From positions 169,501 to 233,500 of the forward strand of contig JADJOB010000002.1 in NCBI GenBank assembly GCA_016714025.1: a stretch of DNA of 64,000 nt, written 5' to 3'. This stretch comes from Saprospiraceae bacterium (GTDB lineage: Bacteria > Bacteroidota > Bacteroidia > Chitinophagales > Saprospiraceae). This document shows positions 9,039-21,100 of this stretch, in pieces. Position 1 is the first letter of the stretch. Each line of letters opens with the position of its first letter. Made by a program: the position numbers and the translations under genes. The notes under the pieces were generated by a model. The model ran no database searches. It was given only the letters and a program-made list of their open reading frames with translations, and had not been told where the DNA came from.

Positions 9039-10616
9039 TTAGCGGCCACCTTTTTTCAAATAATCAATCACAGCTAACCGAACATCCTTGCGCAAATCCG
9101 ATGCAGGGTAGGTGCTGATTTGGCTAACATTTGTAATTTCTGGGTTCTTTGGTGTAAGAAAATCGAGATTTTTTTCTAAGCCGGTCAATAAAAAATCATT
9201 GACTGCTATGTGATAGCTCTTTTGACTATTAAGTACTTCTCCAGCTATCAACCACTCAGCGTTCTTGGTTCGGCTGATTTGAGCCCATTGAAGGTATCCA
9301 CCCGAACCCTGATTGGCCCACCCAATATCCAATACTTTTTTTAACAGCGCTCCGGTAATATCCAGTTCTAAAATACTTCCACCATAAGGCAATGCCCGTA
9401 AAATATCATACTGACTTAATTTTCCACTCAGCATATCATCCACCCGTACACTTCCGGAATTCATAATAGCTGCATCTGCTTTCTTCTTTGCGGAAACCAA
9501 CATGGCTTTACTGATCATTTCACAAAAAGCAGCCGGTTTATTTCGCAAGGTTAATTCTCTTGCATCATAGGGTTCATGCAAACTAACCAACTCTTCATCC
9601 GGATCAAATCCCATTTCCCGAATGACTTTATTTTCTATACCCTTCCATTTGCTGACCAATTGAGCAACTTCAGCATCTGGGACTATGCTTGCATCTAACT
9701 TTACCAAACTTGAAATAATGCTGGATTTTCTTGATGCCACATTGTATGAAATTCGATGGACATACACAGATTTAGCATTGGCATCTGCTTTAGTCAATAC
9801 CGTTGATCCTATTTGGTGCTTCATGTTTTCATGTTCATGGCCACCCATAATTAAGTCCAATGCTGGATTTAATTTTGCCATTTTTATATCATCCTCCATA
9901 TTTAAATGACTCAATGCGATTTGGAGATCGGTAGTGTTTGCCAATGAAGTTAATGCCATTGAAACGCTTTGAAAGACATCATTATAACTAACAAAATTTA
10001 CTTTATTCGCAGGTAGACAAGGTGCAACAATTCCAATTTTTAATACGGCTCCCTTTTTATTGGAAAATGGTAAAATTCGGGTTTCAGGAATGGCAGTTTT
10101 AAGCCCATTAACTTCTTTGTAAAATGATTGCTTTGTATCATTAACTACATGTTGAACATTGCTTGAAACCCATTCAAAACTTGACTCATTAATTCGCTTT
10201 TGAAGAGACGCCTCATCGATATCAAATTCATGATTTCCAAAAGTTACCAAATCAAATCCTACCAAATTCATAACATCAACCATTTGCTTTCCTTTGATAC
10301 GCTCTCCTTCCCACTTTAGTGTACCTATTAATGAAGGGCTTAAAAAATCACCGGCCATTACAGTTAATACATTCGGATTTTCCTGCAACAGTTTTTTTCT
10401 GAGGCTTGCAATTCGTGCAGCACCCCCAACCTGACCCTGATCCAATGCAGCGATTTCATAAAAATCGTTTACCTGAAGTATAATTAATGACACCGTTTCT
10501 TCTTGCGGAAATGCTTGCTTGTTAAATGCATTCTCCTTTTGAAAAATGGCGCAGGATGTTTGAAATCCAATTGCTATGATTAAAATAAAAATTCGAAAAT
10601 TAATGTATCGGTTCAT
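9039..10616 (-). CDS. 5'-nucleotidase / metallophosphatase family lipoprotein
   Basis: A 525-residue two-domain enzyme of the 5'-nucleotidase/UDP-sugar hydrolase family. The N-terminal signal ends in a lipobox-like GFQTSC (Cys near residue 22). The metallophosphatase domain (about 45-300) shows GDFLSPS, GNHEFDI and GGHEHEN metal-binding motifs. The C-terminal nucleotidase domain (about 330-525) shows NSGSVR and the ending FLLTG. The first motif reads VNDFYE, where most relatives have ND-x-H-G, so the usual first-site His is Tyr here. Such enzymes release phosphate from extracytoplasmic nucleotides. The ATG at 10616 gives the signal peptide. It lies 34 nt downstream of metH and is likely co-transcribed with it. 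Confidence 0.85.
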   Translation of the reverse strand: MNRYINFRIFILIIAIGFQTSCAIFQKENAFNKQAFPQEETVSLIILQVNDFYEIAALDQGQVGGAARIASLRKKLLQENPNVLTVMAGDFLSPSLIGTLKWEGERIKGKQMVDVMNLVGFDLVTFGNHEFDIDEASLQKRINESSFEWVSSNVQHVVNDTKQSFYKEVNGLKTAIPETRILPFSNKKGAVLKIGIVAPCLPANKVNFVSYNDVFQSVSMALTSLANTTDLQIALSHLNMEDDIKMAKLNPALDLIMGGHEHENMKHQIGSTVLTKADANAKSVYVHRISYNVASRKSSIISSLVKLDASIVPDAEVAQLVSKWKGIENKVIREMGFDPDEELVSLHEPYDARELTLRNKPAAFCEMISKAMLVSAKKKADAAIMNSGSVRVDDMLSGKLSQYDILRALPYGGSILELDITGALLKKVLDIGWANQGSGGYLQWAQISRTKNAEWLIAGEVLNSQKSYHIAVNDFLLTGLEKNLDFLTPKNPEITNVSQISTYPASDLRKDVRLAVIDYLKKGGR

Positions 10617-10650
10617 ATCTATACTTATTGTAAATTTTAATATATTCAAA

Positions 10651-13600
10651 TTAGGGTAATAATGGACTTAACCATTTGGATGCAGTTGCTTCATCCCACC
10701 CTTTACGGTTAGCATAATCCTTCAATTGATCTTCTCCAATTTCACTAATTGCAAAATACTTAGCATCCGGATGTGAAAAATACCAACCACTCACAGCAGC
10801 TGTCGGAAACATAGCCATACTTTCTGTTAATTGCAATCCAATAAAACGTTCAACTTCCAATAAATTCCAAAGTGTTTGTTTTTCAGTATGATCCGGACAT
10901 GCAGGATATCCCGGAGCAGGACGGATGCCGGTATAACTTTCTTTAATCAACTCGTCATTTGTAAAATGTTCTGACGGAGCATAAGCCCAGATCTCCGTAC
11001 GCACTAACTGATGCATATATTCTGCCAATGCCTCTGCCAATCGATCCGCAAGTGCTTTGACTAAAATCGCATGGTAGTCGTCATGTACTTGTTCAAACTG
11101 CTTCACCAATTCATCAACACCAAATCCTGCTGAAACAGCGAATGCACCTATGAAATCGCATTGGTCTGAACCAACAGGTGAAATATAATCTGACAAACAA
11201 AAGTTCGCTTGACCTGCTGTCTTTTTTATTTGCTGACGTAAATGATGCAGTCTGAGTTTTTCAACAGAACAAGTTTCATCCTCATAGATAATAATATCAT
11301 CTCCAGATGAATGAGCCGGAAAAATTCCAATGACTGCCTTCGCTGTCAGTAATTTTTTAGTTATTAATTCATCAAGCAATACCAGTGCATCCTCAAATAA
11401 TTTGCTAGCCTCACTCCCAACAACTGGATCTTCCAAAATAGCTGGATACTTTCCAGCCAGTTCCCAGGTTTGAAAAAATGGAGTCCAATCAATAAATGAT
11501 TTCAATATTCCGGTATCAACCGATTCGAAAACACGAATGCCAGTTTGTTGCGGTGGATTAAAATAGGTATGATCCCAATCTATTTTTAATTTATTGGCCT
11601 GAGCTTCTGTTAAACTCAACAATTCTTTAAATTTCTGGCGTTGTTGTCTTTGAATCCGAACACGCTCATAGTCCTCTTTTAAATTACTTAAAAATTGATT
11701 TCTAACTTCCGAGTTGTCGGTCAATAAATTACTAACCACTGAGACAGCTCTTGATGCATCGAGCACATGGACCACAGGAAAATCGTATTGCGGTTCAATT
11801 TTTAATGCCGTATGTAATTTTGAAGTAGTAGCTCCACCTATTAATAAGGGTAGGGTAATCTTGTTTTTCTTCATTTCCATCGCTACATGGACCATTTCAT
11901 CCAGGGATGGTGTAATTAAGCCACTTAATCCAATTACATCTGCATTAATATCTTTCGCGTGTTGCAATATTTTTTCACAGGAAACCATGACACCCAAATC
12001 GCTGATTTCGTAATTATTGCATGCCAGTACAACGCCTACTATATTTTTACCAATATCATGTACATCCCCCTTTACAGTTGCAAGTACAATTTTACCTTTT
12101 GCTTTTGCAGCTTCAGTTTTATCCTGTTCTAAAAATGGAGTCAGGTAAGCAACGGATTGTTTCATTACCCGTGCGCTTTTAACAACCTGGGGTAAAAACA
12201 TTTTACCAGAACCAAATAAATCACCCACTTCATTCATTCCATCCATTAAGGGTCCTTCAATGACATGCAATGGTTTTGCAAACTTTAATCTGGCTTCCTC
12301 CGTATCTTCAATAATAAAATCTGTAATCCCTTTAACCAAAGCATGTTTCAAACGGTCTTCAACTGATTTTGTTCTCCATTCATCCTGAATTATGGGTATT
12401 TTACTTTTAACTTTTATTTTAACTTGTTCTGCAAAGTCTGTCAATCGTTCTGTTGCATCACTGCGGCGATTAAATAATACATCTTCCACCAGCTCTAACA
12501 GTTCTTTTGGGATTTCATCGTACACCTCCATTTGTCCTGCATTAACGATGCCCATATCCATACCAGCATGAATTGCATGGTATAAAAATGCCGTATGCAT
12601 TGCCTGGCGCACGATTTCATTTCCACGAAATGAAAAAGAGAGGTTGCTTACGCCTCCACTGATTTTAACACCTGGACACAGTTGTTTGATTTGCTTGGTT
12701 GCCTCGATAAAATTAATAGCATACTCATTGTGTTCTTCAATACCCGTTGCAACTGCAAAAATATTTGGATCAAATATGATGTCTTGCGATTTAAAGCCAA
12801 CTTTATTTATCAACAAATCATAAGCACGCTTACAAATACTTACTTTACGATCAATTGTATCAGCCTGACCTGCTTCATCAAATGCCATAACGACCACTGC
12901 AGCTCCATAGCGTCTTACTTTTTTTGCTTGTTCAATAAATTTTTCTTCCCCTTCTTTCAAAGAAATGGAATTGACAACGGATTTGCCTTGCAAACATTTC
13001 AATCCGGCTTCAATCACATGCCACTTTGAAGAATCTACCATAACCGGAACTCTGATAATATCCGGTTCCGAACTAATCATATTGATGTATTCCGTCATGG
13101 CTTTCTCTCCATCTAATAGGCCTTCATCCATATTGATGTCAATAATCTGTGCCCCTGACTCAACTTGTTGGCGTGCTACTGAAATGGCTTCATCAAATTG
13201 ATTATTGAGTATAAGCTGTGCAAATTTCTTTGAACCTGTGACATTGGTTCGTTCTCCAACATTCACAAAATTTAGTTCAGGACGAAACTCCAGCAACTCC
13301 AAACCAGATAATGTTGTATACGTGGAACCACTGGGAATTTTTCTGGGTTCAATGGATTGAACCGCTTGGGCCATTAAACGAATGTGTTCAGGAGTGGTTC
13401 CACAGCATCCACCAATAATATTTACATAGCCCTGCTCTGCAAAATCCAGCATAAACGCTTTCATTTCAGCAGCCGATTGATCATAGCCACCCAATTCATT
13501 TGGCAAACCGGCATTTGGATATGCACTCACCCGGCAATCGGCTCGCTTACTCAAGGTTTCAAGATATGGTCTGAGTTCTTTTGCACCCAATGCACAATTT

Positions 13601-14331
13601 AAACCGATTGAAAACATGGGTAAATGAGACATAGAAGCCAGAAATGCTTCAACCGTTTGACCTGACAAGGTGCGTCCACTTGCATCGGTTATGGTCCCGG
13701 ATACCATCAATGGAATCGCATACCCAATTTCTTCAAACAATTCATCGATAGCATATAAAGCTGCCTTGCCATTCAGTGTATCAAATATGGTCTCAACTAA
13801 AAAAATATCAACACCTCCTTCTAGCAATCCTTTGGCTTGCGTGTAATACGCTTCTTTTAACTGATCAAAATTTACTGCCCGGAAAGCAGGACGATTTACA
13901 TCCGGACTTAAACTGGCCGTCCGATTGGTTGGTCCTAAGGCTCCTGCAACAAACCGGGGACTTGAAGGATCTGTCTTTTGAAATTCAAGTACGGCTTCTT
14001 TGGCAATTTTAGCAGACTGAAAATTGATGTCATACACCCAACTTTCCAATGCATAGTCCGCTTGAGACAAGGCATTTGCGCTAAACGTATTGGTTTCAAT
14101 GATATCTGAGCCTGATTTTAAATAATCCAAATGGATCTGCTTAATAACATCAGGACGTGTAATGGACAATAAATCATTGTTGCCCTTTAAATCATTGGGG
14201 TGATCCGTCAATCGTTCATTGCGAAAATCTGCTTCCTGCAATTGGTATTGTTGGATCAAAGATCCCATAGCACCATCCAATATCAGGATTTTCTTTGAAG
14301 CTAAAGTTTCAAGTGTGGAAAAGATGTTCAT
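10651..14331 (-). CDS. metH: Cobalamin-dependent methionine synthase
   Basis: A 1226-residue full-length MetH, which transfers a methyl group from methyltetrahydrofolate through cobalamin to homocysteine. Modules appear in order: homocysteine-binding domain with zinc ligands Cys246 and Cys309-Cys310 (GGCCGTTPEH); pterin-binding domain (about 345-640, starting NVGERTNVTGS); B12 cap and B12-binding domains with GDVHDIG (His758, the cobalt ligand); and the reactivation domain with RPAPGYPACPDH. The ATG at 14331 is chosen because a -7 box ends only 7 nt upstream, so the message is nearly leaderless. There is no room for a cobalamin riboswitch in the transcript. The 5'-nucleotidase gene follows at 34 nt. 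Confidence 0.97.
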   Translation of the reverse strand: MNIFSTLETLASKKILILDGAMGSLIQQYQLQEADFRNERLTDHPNDLKGNNDLLSITRPDVIKQIHLDYLKSGSDIIETNTFSANALSQADYALESWVYDINFQSAKIAKEAVLEFQKTDPSSPRFVAGALGPTNRTASLSPDVNRPAFRAVNFDQLKEAYYTQAKGLLEGGVDIFLVETIFDTLNGKAALYAIDELFEEIGYAIPLMVSGTITDASGRTLSGQTVEAFLASMSHLPMFSIGLNCALGAKELRPYLETLSKRADCRVSAYPNAGLPNELGGYDQSAAEMKAFMLDFAEQGYVNIIGGCCGTTPEHIRLMAQAVQSIEPRKIPSGSTYTTLSGLELLEFRPELNFVNVGERTNVTGSKKFAQLILNNQFDEAISVARQQVESGAQIIDINMDEGLLDGEKAMTEYINMISSEPDIIRVPVMVDSSKWHVIEAGLKCLQGKSVVNSISLKEGEEKFIEQAKKVRRYGAAVVVMAFDEAGQADTIDRKVSICKRAYDLLINKVGFKSQDIIFDPNIFAVATGIEEHNEYAINFIEATKQIKQLCPGVKISGGVSNLSFSFRGNEIVRQAMHTAFLYHAIHAGMDMGIVNAGQMEVYDEIPKELLELVEDVLFNRRSDATERLTDFAEQVKIKVKSKIPIIQDEWRTKSVEDRLKHALVKGITDFIIEDTEEARLKFAKPLHVIEGPLMDGMNEVGDLFGSGKMFLPQVVKSARVMKQSVAYLTPFLEQDKTEAAKAKGKIVLATVKGDVHDIGKNIVGVVLACNNYEISDLGVMVSCEKILQHAKDINADVIGLSGLITPSLDEMVHVAMEMKKNKITLPLLIGGATTSKLHTALKIEPQYDFPVVHVLDASRAVSVVSNLLTDNSEVRNQFLSNLKEDYERVRIQRQQRQKFKELLSLTEAQANKLKIDWDHTYFNPPQQTGIRVFESVDTGILKSFIDWTPFFQTWELAGKYPAILEDPVVGSEASKLFEDALVLLDELITKKLLTAKAVIGIFPAHSSGDDIIIYEDETCSVEKLRLHHLRQQIKKTAGQANFCLSDYISPVGSDQCDFIGAFAVSAGFGVDELVKQFEQVHDDYHAILVKALADRLAEALAEYMHQLVRTEIWAYAPSEHFTNDELIKESYTGIRPAPGYPACPDHTEKQTLWNLLEVERFIGLQLTESMAMFPTAAVSGWYFSHPDAKYFAISEIGEDQLKDYANRKGWDEATASKWLSPLLP

Positions 14332-14338
14332 GAACTTG

Positions 14339-14370
14339 CAAAGGTATATACACTGAATGCATATAACCAA
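14339..14370 (-). promoter_or_regulatory. metH promoter
   Basis: On the minus strand TTG (14370-14368) is followed after 21 nt by TACCTTTG (14346-14339). This fits the Bacteroidota -33/-7 pattern. Only 7 nt separate the box from the metH ATG. Confidence 0.6.
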
Positions 14371-14516
14371 AGCTTATTCAGAATACTTGAAATAGATTTA
14401 ATATTCAAACGAATACAAATTAAGGGGTCTAATCAACGTCTCATTTTGATTTCTTATATGTTTATACATAAATTAGATCTTACTAAATGAAGTCACACAG
14501 AGTGAACGTTTGATTT

Positions 14517-14580
14517 GTTTTCAAGCCAAATTCCTAAACCATGGGTTTAAACCCATGGTTTAGGAATTTGGCTTGAAAAC
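14517..14580. repeat. 64-nt perfect palindrome, GGGTTTAAACCC family
   Basis: The 32 bases at 14517-14548 are followed immediately by their exact reverse complement at 14549-14580, with the centre GGGTTTAAACCC. It begins GTTTTCAAGCC and ends GGCTTGAAAAC. It lies 55 nt downstream of the minus-strand gene ending at 14635. A related palindrome is at 23276-23327. The rest of the 14332-14634 gap holds only the metH promoter and AT-rich sequence. Confidence 0.9.
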
Positions 14581-14634
14581 GGGATGCAACAATTTGAAGG
14601 ATTCTCATAGCCTATTTAAACAGCTATTATTCTC

Positions 14635-15054
14635 TTAATTAAAAATTACTCTGTGATAATATACTTCCCCTAAAATATTTGACAACTTTAAGAAATAAAC
14701 TCCGGTAGGAAGCGCATAGCGTTCGATAGTTTCACATTCATCAATCCAACCTTTCCGGTAAACAACCCCTTTTTCATCAAATAACTGATACTGATTGAAA
14801 TCATCGGTCTTAATCTTTATAAAATCTGTTGCAGGTACTGGGTAAATTGATACTTGAGCATCTCCAAATTTGATATGTTCTTTAATCGTTGATTTCGATT
14901 GAATCAATTTTGCTTCCTGCAAAATAAAATGATCATGATCTGCAAACCAAAATGGAATCATTGCAATGCCTGGTTCCGGATTGATTTCTGCTTTTAAATT
15001 AAAAGCCAGAAATAAATTGAAACAAATACCGAAATTAAAGATTAGCTTTTTCAT
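14635..15054 (-). CDS. Very small T9SS type A sorting-domain protein
   Basis: A 139-residue secreted protein. Residues 1-22 are a signal peptide (MKKLIFNFGICFNLFLAFNLKA). Residues about 65-139 form a type A T9SS sorting domain (VSIYPVPATDFIKI, YQLFDEKG, LPTGVYFLKL, and a basic end YYHRVIF). Only about 40 residues lie between the signal peptide and the tail, so there is hardly any cargo. It sits 108 nt downstream of sprA on the same strand and may be transcribed with it. No function can be assigned to the mature part. Confidence 0.75.
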   Translation of the reverse strand: MKKLIFNFGICFNLFLAFNLKAEINPEPGIAMIPFWFADHDHFILQEAKLIQSKSTIKEHIKFGDAQVSIYPVPATDFIKIKTDDFNQYQLFDEKGVVYRKGWIDECETIERYALPTGVYFLKLSNILGEVYYHRVIFN

Positions 15055-15162
15055 AATAAACTTTTAAGTAAGACCTTTCAGTAATACTAAAGTTTAAGAA
15101 AAATAAGCCTGGAAAAAATATATTTTTCTAAATTAAACCCATCAAGATATTAGCAGTCTATG

Positions 15163-18100
15163 CTAATTCAAAGTATACAAGATGGTCAAGCCACCATTAA
15201 TCCGGACATCCTTAAATTGATTTTGAATATACGGGATCGTCTTTCGGTAATCGCAGAATAAGCGCACATTCAAATTTTTATTCAGGCTATATTTAACTGC
15301 AGGAGTAAAGCTTATTTGCTTTGCACCGGCCGTAGTTTGACTTGGAATATTATTATCCAATCTGTGAATTTTTGTAATGTTATCATTAATTCCAAAATCA
15401 AAAGTAAATTCCAGGTCATTGCCTTTCGGTGCATTTGCTGCCTGTTGTTCTTCCGTTTTTTTAGACTTTTTCTTTTTCTTCGGAATCTTGACCCCTTTGT
15501 TAAGTGCTTTCATGCCTGGGATCCAGCTGATATAATAATCTTTAATGGTATATCCTGCTTTAATGGTATAATTAGTAGCCTTAGTTTCCAGGAGCTGTCC
15601 TTCAATGCCATTCTGCAATTTTAAATTTCTGTTTTTATTTAAATCCAATCCCAATTCGATTCCGGATTTGGTTTTGACATTGACTCCAATGAGAGGTGCA
15701 AATTGTTCGTTGATTACCATTTCAGGAACTTCGTATTTTGAATGATAAGACGCTTTCAACTCATTGCCCCGGCGACTGATTGGCAATTCATTGGTATTGG
15801 TACGATAATCCAAATTGGTTCTAAATGAATTGATCGTAAGCGTATTTTTATAACCATGCCGAATGGATAAATCCTGAAAGATATCTTTCAATTTGGGCAA
15901 TCGGGCTAAACCGCTGTAATTAACCTGCCAGTTTGGCAATGGAATGGTTTTAAATAAATCCAAATTAAATGAGTTTGGATCTTGTCCGGTATAGGCTGCT
16001 AAAAATGCAGGCGTTACAACGTCGATGTGATCTCCTTGAAATCCATCAGAATATTCTGGATTAAACGGACTGACATTTTTTATTCCATAACGATCGGCAA
16101 CACGTTTAGATATGATGGGTCGGTTATCACTGAATCGTTTGAATACCTTGTCAATATCTTTTTCAAAAATGGTTTGCAATGAAACATACGATATCGTGTA
16201 CTGACCATTTTCAAACGGTGTGAAATGCTGAAATGCCATTAAATTCGTACCAAATACGGAATCCAATTTAAATGTTTCAGCATGATCCCGCGTGAAATTT
16301 CGATCTATGTTTAAGTCAATGTTAAAATCACGAACGGGTTCTACTTTTAATTTGGCGCCAATTGTATTTGATTTCTTCTGAAGCATTTCCTTATTAAAAT
16401 AACAATTGGCAGAAATCCAACCTTTTTCAGCGATGCGATCCAACCAACCATTTTTTCCAAAATCAGGTTGCTTTCCAGTGATGAAATCCCAGCCTGGAGC
16501 TGCAAATCCTCCATTCAGTCCCAAAATTTCAGGTCGTTCCATAAATCCGGGAATGGTTGTAGCCTTGTTCTGACTAAAATTTAATTGCACCCGCTTTAAC
16601 ATGATCAATGGTGTTACAGCAACTTTAATCAATGGATTAACTTTTTCAGATTTCTCTTTTTTATTTTTTGTACCTTTTTCGGTCTCCTCGGGTTTTGCAT
16701 TTTCACGAGATTTGTTTGCAGGTCTGAATCTTCCGGAAGAAACTCCTTCTCCTGAATATTTTTTCAGAAATTTGGACTTACCATACAAGGTTGTGAAATT
16801 AAACTCATTGGTCAAACTGATTGTTTGTCCGTTGCTGATTACAGATCCCAACGAATCGATGCTGTTTAATGAACCCGCTGCCCAATTGTAATTGGCTGTG
16901 TATTGCGTACGAATCGTCACAAAATCCAAATACGGGAAAAGTCTCATCGGCACTGCATACGCCAAAGTAAAATTATGCTTGTAATCCTTGTTGCGTCCAA
17001 AATCAGCAAGATTCTCCCTTACAAATTTACCGCGTTGAGATGCATCTACTGATTGTCCGGTTATAGGATTTATATACGATTGACGTAGCGGATTAAAGGT
17101 GATTTCATCTACAGCTGCTTCATTGCGCGCACTAAAATTAAATTTAAGGGATCTTGTAAAATCCCAGGTCAAGGTATAATCTCTGTTCCATGAAAATTTT
17201 CGATCCTCCCAGGTACTGTATTTAGGTGCTGCAAATCGATACACTCTGGTGGAAGATTTTCGATCCAGGGCATTTCTAACAGAAAATGAATTTGGAATAA
17301 CATTGAAATTAATTTCTGATAAGAATTTTAAGTTGGGATTCTTAATAACTTTTTTCAATGGCTCAATGTATTTTGGAGTCAGTGAAAAATTATAATCCAC
17401 CCCACCTTGCTGAGATTTTAATTTATCTTCTGCAATTACCGGATTGTGTTTGTTTGAAACCGAATGCGCATAACTGACAGAAAAATTTTCAATATTCCAG
17501 GGTTTGGGTTTGCTGGTTCCTTTTCGTTCCCTTCGAATGTTGTTTAAAGCAAAACTCTTGATGTCTGAATAATCAACTGCTAAATCTTTAATCGAATCTT
17601 TTTTCTGTTTACTGGACGCTGCTTTTATTTGATCCTTCAATTTTAAGTCGGTGTTATTGGGATCATATTCCGGTGTCCGAATGGTCTTTGAAAGTTGGAG
17701 CGCTAAAGGCAAACGGACGCCTACTTTTTCTGGTAAAAATTTATCCAGAGAAATATTCATGGTTCCATCAAACTGCTTGGTATTGTCTCTGGCACGTTGA
17801 TCAAGTTTTTGATCGATACCTCCCCAACCTACACTTGAATAATTTCCGGCCAAACTTAAATTGCCTAAATCTGCCAATTGCAATTCAGCACGTGCTTGTG
17901 CAGCCAGACCTCCTTTTTCTTCCAATCCGGTCAACCGCAATTCATTCAACCATACTTCTAAATCTTCGACATCCTCTCCTCCTTTATTTTTAAATCCCAA
18001 TTGAACGCCACGCACCAATCCAATGGTTGGATTTCCAATAATTCGTACTCGATTTCCTGGTTTTTCAGGATCCGCAATTTCATACAAACTGTTTAAAGAT

Positions 18101-21100
18101 GCATTGGGATCATTGTTTCGTTTGTTTTTCAAATCCAATAACAACTGCAATGGAAAATCAAATTCATCGTCTTTTGGCCAAATGGAATCCCGGATATTAA
18201 AAAAAGCTTCATTGGAATATCGCAAAGGGATTTCGTATTCGTAATAGTTATTAGTAAAATCTTTTCCTAAGCGTATGAATACACACACACTGTCTGTATT
18301 TTTCGATTTAATGGATTCTCCATGTACAAACATCTTGATGCGTTTGTATTTACGAATATCTAAATCAATAATTTTATAGATGGAATTTTCGCAACCGGCC
18401 AACAAACCTTCTTTTCGAAGCAATAAGGAAGATTCATTTTGTTGAATGTCGGCATATTGGGTGCTGTAAAAACGCTCCCGCTGAATTCCAGGAGGGGTTG
18501 TATAATTAAACGGCGTTTTGCCAGAGTTTTCTTCAATATCTACTTTATCAAGGATTAAACTTTTATTTCCATCGTCTTGTCCTGCAGCACAAAAATCTTT
18601 ATACTTCCTCCAGGAGTTTCTACCCAACTGAAATTTGATAAAACGAAAGGTAACCGTCTGATCAAAACCGGTATACAGCATTCTCATGGATTGAATAGAA
18701 CGGAAATCTTTGATCTCGCCCACAGCAGTTCCGGATTTTACCGGAATGCGAAAACGATACCAGACTTCTTCCACATTATTTGAATTGGGTGGTCTTACAA
18801 TTACGGTATCAGTAACATAATTTTTCGGATCCGATGGATCAAAATAAATCTTATTGTCAGCTGTACGCGTTAAGGGAATTTCATAATTGTAATACGATTC
18901 AATTTCATTCAGGGACTTATCATAATTCAAATCTTCCTGATCCGGATAACCCGTATAAGCTGTTGATTGCGCATTTCCCGTTTCAATTTGTCCATTCCCT
19001 TCTGGCATATTGTAACGTTTGTATTTATCCAATACCGTTTCGTTTCCGGTAAATGTATTGGATCGATACGATACATAATTGTCATTGGATGGGTCTAATA
19101 CTACTTTCTGCAATGCCTGGGGATTGAGATAGGCTTTTTGTCTATCCAGATAATCTTTAAAAAATGTCAATTCATTTTTCTCCAATTGATCCGACTCACT
19201 ATTCAATCCGTCGTAACCTAAATCTTGCTGTTCCCTGTCATTGACATCAAAACTACTGGTAATCGGTGGCACTCTTGAAATGTTTCCAAATACACTGACA
19301 TCGGTTCTCAGCGGAATTGTTTTAGTAGGCAATCCATGTTCAAATTGTTGCTTACCATCCTTTAAAATATCTTCAGAAAATGTACCTAACTGTAAATAGA
19401 TTCTTCCATTTCCGGTTACAGGATCATTGGGATCTGCTTTTTCCAAAAACGGATTGAGCATCCAGAAGTCGATATATTCCACATTATTGGCTTCAAAATC
19501 CACCGTATTTAAACGGGTCATCAAACCGCCCCAACGTGTTTCCGGTTGCAGTAAATTATTGTCTGGATCTATCCCTCCTGTGGTAAAAGTACCTTGCTTT
19601 GGATCCGTTGCGGTAAGACCACCAGCGACATCAAAATTATAAGGTCCTTTTTCTCTTGGATAATAGGTCATATCAAAGGTCAACTCCGTACTAAATCCCA
19701 AAGGCCTTTGTTTCGTTGGAAAAATTTCAGTCTCATCTACCAATCGGGTATATGAATTCGAAAGATTCCGGCTATCTACCCTTGCATAATCATCAATCCG
19801 ATACCAACTCAACAAAGCGCGATTGGCATTACTGATTGGATTATCATAAATGCCGGTTCCAAAAAAAGCAGGATCACTTAATCCCTGGGGTGCACTTGCT
19901 AAAATCCATTGAGATACGTTAAAGCCCAATCCAATTCCGGATGAACTGCCTTCAAAATCATCGATGTAAACGACGCCCCCTTCACTTCCTTGTTGATTGA
20001 TGGCTTTAGAGTGGCCAGGTATCAAAGCAGCTGCTTCGGCCTGTGCTGTCCAGGTAGAAGGTTCTTTGGTTGAATACAAAGGCAATTTATCCAAAGCCCT
20101 CGTTAACCAGGGTGCTTTTTGTTTAACGTTGAAATCCAATCCAACGATTCGATTGTTGATTGGATCTTCACCAATATTGACTTTTTCTGTAAATGGCTTT
20201 TCAAATAAGTGCATGTAGGTGGCACCAAAAGATAAATCCTTTCGCTTGGAATATTCTGCACGCAATCCAATCATGGTTTTAGTCTGAAAACTAAATAACG
20301 CATTGTCTTCAAACTTCACGCTGATGGGTACTCCCGATTGCAATAAGGCCTCATTGAGGATGGTTACTTTGCCCAAATTACGATCAACGATATAATCAGA
20401 ACCTTCATTTAAAGTAAGAGACCCTGCACTTACAATGATTCGGGCATTGGGATCCAGGTTGAATGTATTTAGAGGAATTTCATTTGATTTTCCACTTTTG
20501 TAGGTTCCTTTTATTAAAAACTGATTTGATTTCAATTCTCGACGCGCTGCTGTAATTGAAGTATCATACAGCTCGGTATATTTATATTTATTAAAGACAG
20601 CGTCCAGTTGATTGGGATCTGTGATGACTTTACCCAATAATTTTTTTAATGAAGCTCCAAATGGTTCAAGCACTGGAAAGATCACAGCACCACTTGCTGG
20701 AATTACAGTTTGTCCGCTGACAAAATCAAAAACTCCATCTGGTTGTGGATCATTGGTCTTATTTAAAAAATCCAAATTAAATAAATTCAATAATGGATAT
20801 CCTTCTACTTCCTGAATATATCTTTTTGAAATACCATCCTGGTCTTCATAAAATATATCCATAGTAAAATCTTCCTGATTTAAATTGAATCCACCGGTCG
20901 GATATACGTTCTTCATCATTAATTTGTAAGAAGGTAAATCCGTCCGTTGTCCGGAAGATTTTAACATTTTTACAAAAATGACCTTATAACTCAATGAATC
21001 TGATTTCACATCAGAACTCATTTCCCCTACTTTATAAACTGCACCGGTCCGTGGATCAATTTCTCTACCGTTTTGTAAATATTGATAAGACACTGCCAAA

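Noticed and set aside
14332..14370. Longer metH start at 14370
   Set aside because: The TTG there serves better as the -33 element, and the extension crosses the -7 box.
14332..14634. Cobalamin riboswitch upstream of metH
   Set aside because: The -7 box ends 7 nt before the ATG, so there is no leader to hold a riboswitch, and no B12-box-like string was seen.
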